A stretch of DNA of 64,000 bases from Candidatus Heimdallarchaeota archaeon (GTDB taxonomy: Archaea; Asgardarchaeota; Heimdallarchaeia; Heimdallarchaeales; Kariarchaeaceae). Location: contig JADCLS010000007.1 in NCBI GenBank assembly GCA_026702845.1, positions 248,001 to 312,000 on the forward strand, written 5' to 3'. Below, in pieces: positions 56,224 through 64,000 of this stretch. A model generated the notes under the pieces. That model made no database searches, had not been told where the DNA came from, and was given only the letters and a program-made list of their open reading frames with translations. Position numbers and translations under genes: made by a program. Within the stretch, counting starts at the first letter, position 1, and every line of letters begins with the position of its first letter.

Positions 56224-56401
56224 TTAGACAAGATATTCAACTATCACTAATAATAAATCTAAACTAACAATTAAATTAATCAAATCATACAACCAGATAT
56301 GGTACTAGTAGATGATGTGATCAATATTATTGCAGAATTACTTACTAAAAAGTAACCCATCAGACAGTTAGATATTTTACCACATTCATTGGATTGAGAC
56401 T

Positions 56402-57532
56402 ATGAGTGAAACGGAATTAAAGGCAGAGACTAAGAAAAACTTGGCTCTTTCCCTGATTTTATGGACTTTACCTGAGTTATTGATTTTTTTACTCTACGCA
56501 TTCAATCCCTTTACCATATTAAATTGGCCTTTGTACATGTCCAGTAATATCGGAAATATAGTACTCATCATTATCTTGTATTACGCCATGCTGATAAAGC
56601 AGATGTTTCCAGAAATAAAAGAGGGAGAAATAAAATCGTATCGGTGGAGTATAAGTCAGTGGTTTGCCATTTCCTCTGTTATGTTACTAGGTGCTCATCT
56701 GATAGAATCGATTGGATTTTCCAAATCATTTTCTCTTAGAATAATTACTCAATTTCATATAGAAACGATTTCTGTTCTTAGTATTCTGATGTATATTATT
56801 GTCTTGGGCCCTATTGCAGAGGAATTAGTGTTTAGAAGAGTGCTCATTCCACTGATGGAGCAATTTACAACCGAAAGGAAAAGCCTAATAGTCTCTGCAA
56901 TTATTTTCTCATCCATTCATTGGGCTGGAGACTTACTCAGCAATATGACCATTTTTTCTGCTCGATTGTATGTTACAGTCATTTTGGGGTTGCTTTTGGG
57001 CTATATTTATCAGAAAACACGGAATATAAAATTCTCAATTGCTGTCCATATGCTGCATAATTTCTTTGTAATGATCCCTGATATCTCTAGTGCATTATTC
57101 TACTTCACTGAGCAGGACTATGAGATTTATGCACAAGGGGGTAGTATCAATTCTAGTGTATCAAAGTCTATTTTTCTATATAATTTGACCTTGATTCTGT
57201 ATTGGTTGGTTATCTTCAGTTCTCTTGGTTTTGGCTTATATCTCCTAACCAAGCACTACTCTTCCTATATTGAATCAATTAAACTACATTTATCAGATTT
57301 GTCAGAAATATTCTCAGAAGATGCAGGAATGATGATTCTTGCATTTATCGGTCTTTTTGTAGTATTTCCAGTATTCATTACCTTTGCCACACTAGGTAAA
57401 ACTGGGATCGTCATCAAGGCAAATGGTGATGCTATCTCACTCTATCATCTGTATCATGCAATCGGAAGCATAGTTATCATCTTGATTGGGGTCATTTTGT
57501 ATTATAGAAATAAAGGGCCTAATAGCTCATGA
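56402..57532 (+). CDS. CPBP-family intramembrane metalloprotease, copy 1
   Basis: 376 residues with about nine helices. The ABI/CPBP signature is complete: EELVFRR with Glu140, Glu141 and Arg145, then SSIHWAGD and HMLHNFF for the histidine motifs. Related CAAX-processing enzymes act on prenylated proteins, and bacterial relatives are often linked to defence or bacteriocin immunity. A paralogue follows after 66 bases. The genes are likely co-transcribed. Confidence 0.9.
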   Translation: MSETELKAETKKNLALSLILWTLPELLIFLLYAFNPFTILNWPLYMSSNIGNIVLIIILYYAMLIKQMFPEIKEGEIKSYRWSISQWFAISSVMLLGAHLIESIGFSKSFSLRIITQFHIETISVLSILMYIIVLGPIAEELVFRRVLIPLMEQFTTERKSLIVSAIIFSSIHWAGDLLSNMTIFSARLYVTVILGLLLGYIYQKTRNIKFSIAVHMLHNFFVMIPDISSALFYFTEQDYEIYAQGGSINSSVSKSIFLYNLTLILYWLVIFSSLGFGLYLLTKHYSSYIESIKLHLSDLSEIFSEDAGMMILAFIGLFVVFPVFITFATLGKTGIVIKANGDAISLYHLYHAIGSIVIILIGVILYYRNKGPNSS

Positions 57533-57598
57533 TTTTCTTTAACTTCTGTTTATTATCTAGTAGAACAGTATAAATCGTTTATAGATGCATCCAAATCA

Positions 57599-58705
57599 AT
57601 GACACAACAACATACCTCTTGGAATTTTTTCTATCTCTTCATTGCATTGTGGGGATTTGCATCATTTGTGGAGTATTTTATTATCATTATCTTAATTGGT
57701 ATCGGGGTTGCATTTCCGGCTCTTCTGCCCTCATTGATCTATCAGATATCAGGAACCACAATTCTTTTCTTTTTGATCAACAAGAAAGGATTTTTTGAGG
57801 AGAAAAATACCATTGAGCCATTTTCACTTACTTGGGGGATTAAGCAGTGGTTTCAGCTGTTCGGAGTAATACTGGGGGGAGCATATGTCATACAAAATCT
57901 CTTCAGCTTTTTGAGTGATGGAGAGACCACATCAGTCTATAATAGCTTGGCCAGTAATGTTTTTGAGCTCATTCTGCTTCTAATAGTTGCGGTGATCATG
58001 GCACCGGTTGTTGAGGAACTTGCTTTCAGACGAGTATTAATTCCAATTCTTGAGGAGATTGGAGGTACAAGATTCGCACTTCTACTCTCTGCACTTATTT
58101 TTTCTAGTATTCACTGGCTACAGGATATTCTTGGAAGCTCTGGTGATTTCCTAATGGCTCATATCTTCACCACCTTTGTACTGGGAATGTTATTGGGGTA
58201 TCTGTATATCAGAACACGTGATATCAAGATACCCATCATAGTTCACGGTTTTAACAATTTCATAGGCTTTGTACCTACCTTTTTCTCCATCCTATACCCA
58301 TTTTCATCGGAGGAATATGATCTCTATGCCAGTGGAGATGATGAATCATTATCTACAGAGGCAATAAATAATATAATGATATTTGTTACTGCCAATCTCT
58401 TTGTCATAGTGCTTGCTGTCATTTCCTTGATAGTGGGAGTCATTTTACTGATAAAGAATTTCTCAAAATATTCCACCAATTTTAAAGAGTACACCTCCCA
58501 ATTTGTCTCTATCATCATCAGTAAGGAGATTATTCTCTTCCTCATCTTCGCTGTATCATTTATTGTGTTACCAATTATCTTTGCTAATTTGTCCCTTATT
58601 ATTCGTTTCAATTACTCAAGATTGTTTTTTATGACATTATGCTATTTTATCATCATGATATTTGCATGGTTTGCCTATAGAACTAGAACCATTGCTCAAG
58701 TCTAA
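57599..58705 (+). CDS. CPBP-family intramembrane metalloprotease, copy 2
   Basis: 368 residues, the same layout as copy 1: EELAFRR (Glu139, Glu140, Arg144), SSIHWLQD and HGFNNF. The N-terminal helices and the C-terminal third differ more, suggesting separate substrates. It overlaps the convergent reductase gene by 23 bases. Confidence 0.9.
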   Translation: MTQQHTSWNFFYLFIALWGFASFVEYFIIIILIGIGVAFPALLPSLIYQISGTTILFFLINKKGFFEEKNTIEPFSLTWGIKQWFQLFGVILGGAYVIQNLFSFLSDGETTSVYNSLASNVFELILLLIVAVIMAPVVEELAFRRVLIPILEEIGGTRFALLLSALIFSSIHWLQDILGSSGDFLMAHIFTTFVLGMLLGYLYIRTRDIKIPIIVHGFNNFIGFVPTFFSILYPFSSEEYDLYASGDDESLSTEAINNIMIFVTANLFVIVLAVISLIVGVILLIKNFSKYSTNFKEYTSQFVSIIISKEIILFLIFAVSFIVLPIIFANLSLIIRFNYSRLFFMTLCYFIIMIFAWFAYRTRTIAQV

Positions 58706-59378
58706 TTTTATCCTTATCTACACCCCATTTCCTTAGTGAATCCATGAATGGATTAGTGATTCTCTTCTCTCCACAAATATAGAGCAAATCAATTTGATCT
58801 ATCTCCTCTTTGCTAATATCTTCAAGATTGACCATATTTAACTTGAAATTAATCCGTTCCTTCTTCTCCTGGAGAATATCATCAAAGAGTACGTTATCAC
58901 CTTCCCACATATAATACATGATGATTTCGACATCTAAATTCTTCTCCTCTATATATCGTAACATGGAGATGAAGGTATTAATCCCGATATTCACAGCAAC
59001 CATCCCTATGGTTTTTGATTTTACTGCATCTGTATAGACAAATTTTCCATATGGTCCTCTGAAGGAAAACTCATCTCCAATTGACTTACTGGTGATGAGA
59101 TGACTAGTGAGTGCATCCTTTGTCCGTTGAATATTTAATTCAATAATACTCTCATCCAAGGAGGAGGAAATCATGGTATATGCCCTGACTACTCGTTTTC
59201 CCTCCAGATTGTAATCCACCAGAATATACTGACCAGGATAGAATTTCATTGCTGTTGTTAACTCCAGGAAGTAACTGAATACATCATCTCTTCTCTGGAT
59301 AACTTCCTTGATTATACCTGTTCTCTTAGTGACTTCAAGCTCATCAAAACTTAGGTCTTCAAATTCCTCATGGGGCAT
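58683..59378 (-). CDS. FAD/NAD(P)-binding reductase-like protein
   Basis: 231 residues with a ferredoxin-reductase-type FAD domain (FYPGQYILVDY, RAYTMISSS and RGPYGKFVY). The following nucleotide domain is short, with NIGINTFISMLRY and a C-terminal YICGEKRITNPFMDSL. The FAD-binding RxYTxxS pattern is clear. It likely passes electrons between NAD(P)H and an unknown partner. The family resembles the dihydroorotate dehydrogenase electron-transfer subunit or sulfhydrogenase-like reductases. Confidence 0.8.
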   Translation of the reverse strand: MPHEEFEDLSFDELEVTKRTGIIKEVIQRRDDVFSYFLELTTAMKFYPGQYILVDYNLEGKRVVRAYTMISSSLDESIIELNIQRTKDALTSHLITSKSIGDEFSFRGPYGKFVYTDAVKSKTIGMVAVNIGINTFISMLRYIEEKNLDVEIIMYYMWEGDNVLFDDILQEKKERINFKLNMVNLEDISKEEIDQIDLLYICGEKRITNPFMDSLRKWGVDKDKIRLEQWF

Positions 59379-59484
59379 TATTTTTCAGGAGTAACTACCA
59401 AATATAATCTCATTGGTAAAGGGATAGGAAGTGCATTAAAATTGTAAAAACAGTGATATTAGTATTACATCCAACGAATATTAC

Positions 59485-60639
59485 CTACCTTCTTCCTAAA
59501 TTAGATACCATCTGCTTGGATTCTACTACAGGCATGCATTTGACAAGTAATTCATCGGGTGTAATATTCCTTTCTTGAAGTATTCCCGTAAAATTAATCA
59601 AATCTTCTCTGTATGAGTCTTGAAAATTGGTCAAAAAGTATTGCATAGAACTACGTAATAGGTATGAATCCCTTGATGTTTGGATAACACCAACCAAGTT
59701 CCCTACTTTCTCAAAAAGAATGGTTCCGTTTGAGTGTTTGATTGAATAGAGATGAAAATCATCCAGATTGCTTTCGATTAGTTCTCCAATCATTGTGCTG
59801 ATGGAGAATAAGCCAGGTCCTACTAGAAATTCGATATTATTCATCTTCTTATCAAAATCAGCAGCATATATTGGGATACCACCTTTCAGTATGATCTGAA
59901 GGAATTTAATTTCAGAAGGCACTAGATGAATATATCTTGGATGGAATACATATACATATCCTAGGACAAGAATAGTTGGTACTCCTGAAATAAATGCATC
60001 AATATCAAATTCAGATTGAATATGCTCTGAAACCTCAATTGCCATTGCTCCCATGAAAAGAGATGATGCTATCTGCAGATACAATGCATACTTCTTCAAA
60101 GATGGTGAAGATGCGTGCACCCGTTGAAGCTGAAAAACATAGAAGGCAAAAGCGATGATAAAGAACTGATAGATATCAAAAATAAACTCATCTAATCTTG
60201 TATCATTTGCAAAGGGGATGAAATCACTTGTCAATATGAGCATATTGAATCGAAGATCGATTATACCAATAATCAGTATGCTAGTGGTTAGTACTCCCAC
60301 TATTACCATACGTTTACGATTGAAATTTGCAGATACTACTTGTTCTCCGAAAATATAGATGGTGAATATAAAAATATAATTGAGGATCCTGATGGGATCA
60401 ATTAATACTGGGAATTGATCATTGTTCTCCAAAAATATCGGTATATTTTGTTGGAAGAAGATTCTAATTAACTCAGCTATGGTTAGAGTCATCAAGGATC
60501 CAAATACCCAAATTAATATATTTAAGGCCTTTATTCCTAGTTTTTGCTTTCTTCTGATTAATAGAATAGTGATCGTAGTAACCACAATTAAATTAATTAA
60601 AGTAGCAGCAACCTGAATAGGATCAATACTGTCGGTCAT
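59485..60639 (-). CDS. 7TM membrane protein with longin/roadblock-like C-terminal domain
   Basis: 384 residues. Residues 1-235 hold about seven hydrophobic helices. The soluble part (241-384) reads FLQIILKGGIPIYAADF…, then GPGLFSISTMIGELIE and strands ending VGNLVGVIQT, then LLRSSMQYFLTNFQDSY. This strand-helix order looks like a longin/roadblock-type fold, an idea based on the pattern alone. A similar domain ends the CBS protein at 62024. In Asgard archaea such domains often regulate small GTPases. Confidence 0.6.
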   Translation of the reverse strand: MTDSIDPIQVAATLINLIVVTTITILLIRRKQKLGIKALNILIWVFGSLMTLTIAELIRIFFQQNIPIFLENNDQFPVLIDPIRILNYIFIFTIYIFGEQVVSANFNRKRMVIVGVLTTSILIIGIIDLRFNMLILTSDFIPFANDTRLDEFIFDIYQFFIIAFAFYVFQLQRVHASSPSLKKYALYLQIASSLFMGAMAIEVSEHIQSEFDIDAFISGVPTILVLGYVYVFHPRYIHLVPSEIKFLQIILKGGIPIYAADFDKKMNNIEFLVGPGLFSISTMIGELIESNLDDFHLYSIKHSNGTILFEKVGNLVGVIQTSRDSYLLRSSMQYFLTNFQDSYREDLINFTGILQERNITPDELLVKCMPVVESKQMVSNLGRR

Positions 60640-61036
60640 ATATGTGGATGAATTTATTAGCAGATAAAGCTTATTTCCTTGGATATTATATTGCTATAAG
60701 TTGAGGATTTTTAAATATTATTTTCTTGATTTTAATGTAATTAATCCAAAATCTATTTGTACAAGGTATAATGGATCTTTTAGAAGAGCCAGCATATATG
60801 TTGAATGATTAGGCTTTACTAGGATTCAATCCTAACATCTTCACTGTGTTCATATATTGATCGACATCGTGTTGCATATCATTTTTCAAAACAGCCTGAC
60901 CTAATTGATGAAAGAGGCGAAATCAATGTTTCCGGGTTAATTGTTAATATTATATGAAAATTGTTGGGCTCTTATGGCATTTATCTTGATAATTAGTGCA
61001 AACTCTTTTCTACATGCTGTAAAAATTGTTACTTGC
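60640..61036. other. intergenic region with short open frame
   Basis: Nearly 400 bases without an established gene. On the minus strand 60809-60922 is open for 37 codons and reads …FHQLGQAVLKNDMQHDVDQY then a helix-like end NTVKMLGLNPSKA; it could be the end of a lost gene. A TATA-like TTTTTAAATATT lies near 60709. Nothing else is seen. Confidence 0.25.
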
Positions 61037-61555
61037 ATGAGATTTTCTCCATTTCCAAATCTGGAAACTTCTAGATTAGTTCTAAGAAAATTAGAAAAAA
61101 AAGATGCTACTGCAATCTTTGAATACCAGAGGGATAAATCTAATTTCCCACATGTAGATATGGAAGTGTATACTACTATCACTCAAGCGTATGATTATAT
61201 CTTGAACATGAATGATGGTATTGAATCGAATTCTTGGATAATCTGGGCCATATGTAATAAATCTGATGATATTATGGGAACAATTTCAATATGGAACTTC
61301 GATAAGAAAAAGAATAAGGCAGAACTAGGATATGGTCTATTTCCTTCTTATAGAGGGAAGGGATATATGTCAGAAGTACTTGAACAGGTGACAAAATTTG
61401 GTTTTGATCAGTTGGCATTAACAAGTATTGAGGCTTATACTAATGAGAACAACAAGGCGTCTAGAAAATTACTTGAAAACCAAGATTTTGTAAAGATAGG
61501 GTCAATTGAGGAAAATGATGCAAGAATGGTGATTTACTCAAAATCTAATTCTTGA
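61037..61555 (+). CDS. GNAT-family N-acetyltransferase (RimJ-like)
   Basis: 172 residues from ATG 61037; a TTG frame 96 bases upstream is poor. LETSRLVLRKLEKKDATAIF and the acetyl-CoA loop GYGLFPSYRGKGYMSEVLE, followed by EAYTNENNKASRKLLEN, match RimJ/RimL-type acetyltransferases. Protein or small-molecule amines may be acetylated. Its end overlaps the convergent 61545 gene by 11 bases. Confidence 0.9.
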   Translation: MRFSPFPNLETSRLVLRKLEKKDATAIFEYQRDKSNFPHVDMEVYTTITQAYDYILNMNDGIESNSWIIWAICNKSDDIMGTISIWNFDKKKNKAELGYGLFPSYRGKGYMSEVLEQVTKFGFDQLALTSIEAYTNENNKASRKLLENQDFVKIGSIEENDARMVIYSKSNS

Positions 61556-61937
61556 TCCATGTTTCATGTACATGAACCCAGATGGCAGTTTCATCAACAA
61601 TTTTAAAAATTGCAGAACTTATTCTTTTAGTAGTTTTTCCATTATTTTCCTGCAATTCAAAATACTTGGCAAGATAATATGTATCCACTAGTTGTTTGCA
61701 ACTTATTTCCTCAGTCCAAATTTTCATACTCTCTCTTGTATCATGACTTTCTTCAATCATTTTCACTATGGCATCATGATCATATTCAATTCCTGAAGGG
61801 GTGATGAGGGTGAAATGCTCATCTATTGCAGAGTAAAATGCTAGGATCTCATCCTTTTCTAACTTTCCAGTGAAATAATTCATGAAATAAATATGTCTAT
61901 TCTTTATTTCTGCAAGGATAAGTTCTGTATCATCCAT
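61545..61937 (-). CDS. SnoaL/NTF2-like protein
   Basis: 130 residues with an NTF2-type cone fold: N-terminal helix, FTLITPSGIEYDHDAIVKMI, then strands ending FKIVDETAIWVHVHETWI. Members are enzymes, binding domains or scaffolds; function is not inferable. The gene is alone. Confidence 0.7.
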   Translation of the reverse strand: MDDTELILAEIKNRHIYFMNYFTGKLEKDEILAFYSAIDEHFTLITPSGIEYDHDAIVKMIEESHDTRESMKIWTEEISCKQLVDTYYLAKYFELQENNGKTTKRISSAIFKIVDETAIWVHVHETWIKN

Positions 61938-62023
61938 AAGTTAGCCTTGTACTATCATATATTAATCAAATGCCTATCAGATTGATATTTGCGTTAATTT
62001 CTTGAGAACTGCAATAAAATGTG

Positions 62024-63037
62024 TCAGAGGGTAAGATTGAGTGGATTTCTATATACATTGTCAACACATTCATCCAAGCTCTCTATTACCCACCAGCTGA
62101 CTTTGAAGTGATCCTTCTCAAGATATTCAACCAGACGAGGATTATCCTTAATTTTTCCTGCCAATCGTTCCATCCGTTTAATACCAAGATAACTCTCTCC
62201 TTTGAAAACATAGGATAAAAGATACTTACCAATTTTCATAATAGTAATAGTATAGTCCTTGAATTTGATCCTATCAATAAATCCATCTTCCAACACTATC
62301 TCCTTCATGAAATTATTTAGTGCGAAGAATAATGCACTCATAAGCTGATCATTAGCAGGAAAATCCTTTTCAAAATCCAGATCTTTGGAATATATACTCG
62401 TGCCACTTTCAGTTGAAATCATAACAAACAATGATTTTTCATGATGGATTGTAAATCGCTGATCTTGTTTAGTATTAAGTCTTGTGAGTAACTCATGTAA
62501 CTGAAAATAGGATTCCTCTTCCTGTTCAGTTTTAGAGTAATCTCTTGTGTATACATTTTCTAACAGCGTATCAAGTTCATGAGATATTCGAAAGGCGATC
62601 TTCCTCAATCCCTTCTCCTCAGTTTCCTGTATTGTTTCAGTAAGTAGGAGCTTCGCATTACTCATATCATGTAGGAGATCAGATATACTACATATTCCGA
62701 TCAGTTCTCCCTCATCATTGACAACACCTAGTCTTCTAAATCCCTTGATAATCATCATCTGTGCGGCTTTCGTTATCCTCTCATTCGCATTGATTGTTTC
62801 AAGAGGGCTACTCATGATGTTCCTAATTGGTACCGAGTAATCTGAGAATTCTGTATTATAGGCATATCGTAACAAATCTCGTTCAGTAATTATTCCTACA
62901 GGTTTATCACCTTGCTTTATGATAACAGAACCAATAGAATTGGCAATCATGAGATCTGCTGCCATTTTAATCGAGTCATCAACCTGCATGGTGATGACAG
63001 ACATGACTGTCCTATCTCTGACTCTGATGAATGGCAT
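62024..63037 (-). CDS. CBS-pair protein with longin/roadblock-like domain
   Basis: 337 residues. Residues 8-130 form two CBS motifs (VIITERDLLRYAY-like GIITERDLLRYA, then GICSISDLLHDM). A helical linker follows (about 130-190), and 195-315 is strand-rich: FVMISTESGTSIYSKDL, then a helix, then KFKDYTITIMKIGKYLLSY. The tail resembles the domain in the 7TM protein at 59485. CBS pairs usually sense adenosine nucleotides, so a nucleotide-controlled switch is an attractive guess, not a fact. Confidence 0.75.
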   Translation of the reverse strand: MPFIRVRDRTVMSVITMQVDDSIKMAADLMIANSIGSVIIKQGDKPVGIITERDLLRYAYNTEFSDYSVPIRNIMSSPLETINANERITKAAQMMIIKGFRRLGVVNDEGELIGICSISDLLHDMSNAKLLLTETIQETEEKGLRKIAFRISHELDTLLENVYTRDYSKTEQEEESYFQLHELLTRLNTKQDQRFTIHHEKSLFVMISTESGTSIYSKDLDFEKDFPANDQLMSALFFALNNFMKEIVLEDGFIDRIKFKDYTITIMKIGKYLLSYVFKGESYLGIKRMERLAGKIKDNPRLVEYLEKDHFKVSWWVIESLDECVDNVYRNPLNLTL

Positions 63038-63202
63038 ATAGAATGTTATTGTATTACCAATTAAATGGTTTTATGGTCTACTTGGAATTAATAATTGATT
63101 TTATTCAGATTACTTTCATATAATATAATATTTTGTAGATACTAGATTATATCCGTATCATACTATTTAATTTGATACAAATCTACAGATAGACTGAGAT
63201 AT

Positions 63203-64000
63203 ATGTCTTCAAGCTCAAATAAATCTCTTGGAAAATTCCTTGCAATAGGTGGTGGAATGGAATTATCTCCAACTAATCCTTTAATTAAGAAATTTATCAA
63301 GCTATCGGGTGGAGAATCATCAAGGATAATTATTTTACCCACTGCATCTGACTTTGGATCTGAAATAGGTCCGTTGTACAAAGAAGCATTTTCAGGATTA
63401 TGTAAGGAAGTAGATTACTTTTTAATTGAAACTCGAGAAGATGCAGAAAATGAAGCCTGCTTATCGTATTTGAAAGATGCAACTGGTGTATTTTTTACTG
63501 GAGGAAATCAGCTGAAAATTACCTATCTATTAGGAGGCACAGAATTTATGAATATTCTTAGAGGTAAAATAGAGGAGGGAGTTATTGTCGCTGGTACGTC
63601 TGCAGGTGCATCTGCTATGTCAAGCACCATGATAGCATGGGGTCGAGCTGATGAGATGCTAAAAGGTAGCTTACAATTATCTCCTGGATTGAGCTTTATT
63701 AGAAATATGGTCATAGATTCACATTTTATTAAACGTGGTAGAATTTCTAGATTATTACATATGGTTGCACAACATCCTGGAACCCTTGGTATTGGGTTAT
63801 CCGAAGATACAGGTATTTTGTTGGATTATGAGGCAGAGGGTTCAACATTTGAGGTGATAGGTAGGAGACAAATTATTGTGGTTGATGGGAGAAATATCAA
63901 ACATTCAAATATTGCGAGTCTAACAGAAAATAAACCCTATACAGTAACAGATGTTAAGGTACATGTATTGGGCCCTGGTTACGTATATAATTTCAATTCC
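63203..64000 (+). CDS. cyanophycinase-family peptidase, 5' part
   Basis: 266 residues are visible before the window ends, so the gene is incomplete. The start MSSSSNKSLGKFLAIGGGME and the Ser133 nucleophile in IVAGTSAGASAMS fit family S51 peptidases. A TGGNQ motif near 99 is also typical. Cyanophycinase cleaves cyanophycin (multi-L-arginyl-poly-aspartate) to beta-Asp-Arg. Cyanophycin synthetase is not in view. The gene is divergent from the CBS gene across 165 bases. Confidence 0.9.
   Translation, partial: MSSSSNKSLGKFLAIGGGMELSPTNPLIKKFIKLSGGESSRIIILPTASDFGSEIGPLYKEAFSGLCKEVDYFLIETREDAENEACLSYLKDATGVFFTGGNQLKITYLLGGTEFMNILRGKIEEGVIVAGTSAGASAMSSTMIAWGRADEMLKGSLQLSPGLSFIRNMVIDSHFIKRGRISRLLHMVAQHPGTLGIGLSEDTGILLDYEAEGSTFEVIGRRQIIVVDGRNIKHSNIASLTENKPYTVTDVKVHVLGPGYVYNFNS

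Noticed and set aside
56298..56354. Small frame of 18 codons after uL2 as a missing ribosomal protein
   Set aside because: Far too short and without any similarity to uS19 or others.
60941..61036. N-terminal extension of the GNAT protein
   Set aside because: It needs a TTG start and adds a hydrophobic stretch unlike the family; the ATG at 61037 fits better.
63163..63381. Minus-strand frame of 72 codons
   Set aside because: It is antisense to the cyanophycinase gene, which runs off the window end on the plus strand.
1..64000. CRISPR arrays, insertion sequences, rRNA genes
   Set aside because: No short regularly spaced repeats, no transposase-like proteins and no rRNA-like sequence were seen.

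Overview
The window is AT-rich archaeal DNA with closely packed genes, about as many on each strand. Archaeal markers are a single-chain RNA polymerase subunit B, the KH/beta-CASP termination nuclease aCPSF1 (FttA), the proteasome ATPase PAN, archaeal-type uL3-uL4-uL23-uL2 proteins, a tRNA-Gly with a bulge-helix-bulge intron, coenzyme F420 genes (cofG, cofH), an archaeal NMN adenylyltransferase and a presenilin-type protease. Several proteins have a eukaryote-like flavour: a membrane-anchored RING-like zinc protein, leucine-rich-repeat proteins, and two proteins with a longin/roadblock-like C-terminal domain. This mix, together with bacterial-looking genes such as NAD-dependent ligase LigA, suggests an Asgard archaeon, perhaps Heimdallarchaeia. 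That placement is my inference; no rRNA gene is present to test it.

Layout. 0-1.6 kb: the 3' end of a 2-hydroxyacyl-CoA dehydratase-family gene and a zinc-finger protein. 1.6-7.3 kb: two tandem TldD/TldE (PmbA) protease pairs. 7.3-19.2 kb: a sugar-nucleotide reductase-like protein, several membrane proteins (YhfC-type, EamA transporter, DUF1232), an aldo/keto reductase, a presenilin homologue next to a YhhN protein, and the RING-like protein. 19.2-22.1 kb: cofH, cofG and an AlkA-type glycosylase. 22.2-34.2 kb: GrpB-type protein, FKBP, an ABC export pair, a small regulator, DinB-like protein, amidohydrolase, and a cluster of esterase/lipase-like hydrolases. 34.3-38.2 kb: a very AT-rich leucine-rich-repeat island beside the intron-containing tRNA-Gly. 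It holds two nested direct duplications (190 and 130 bp, both gapless) and at least two gene remnants, and ends in a PUA-domain gene. 38.3-46 kb: PAN, two related multi-pass membrane proteins, a nucleotidyltransferase and aCPSF1. 46-56.2 kb: rpoB, ligA, NMN adenylyltransferase, a membrane-anchored EEP-family hydrolase, then the first four genes of the S10 ribosomal operon. 56.4-64 kb: two CPBP proteases, a flavin reductase-like protein, a 7TM protein with a longin-like tail, GNAT, NTF2-like, CBS-longin-like protein and the start of a cyanophycinase.

Themes. Most convergent gene pairs overlap or abut at their 3' ends. Membrane proteolysis is strongly represented (presenilin-like, YhfC-like, two CPBP). 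Information-processing genes sit in small fragments: rpoB lacks rpoH/rpoA neighbours and the S10 operon stops after uL2. LigA, which consumes NAD+ and releases NMN, faces the enzyme that turns NMN back into NAD+.
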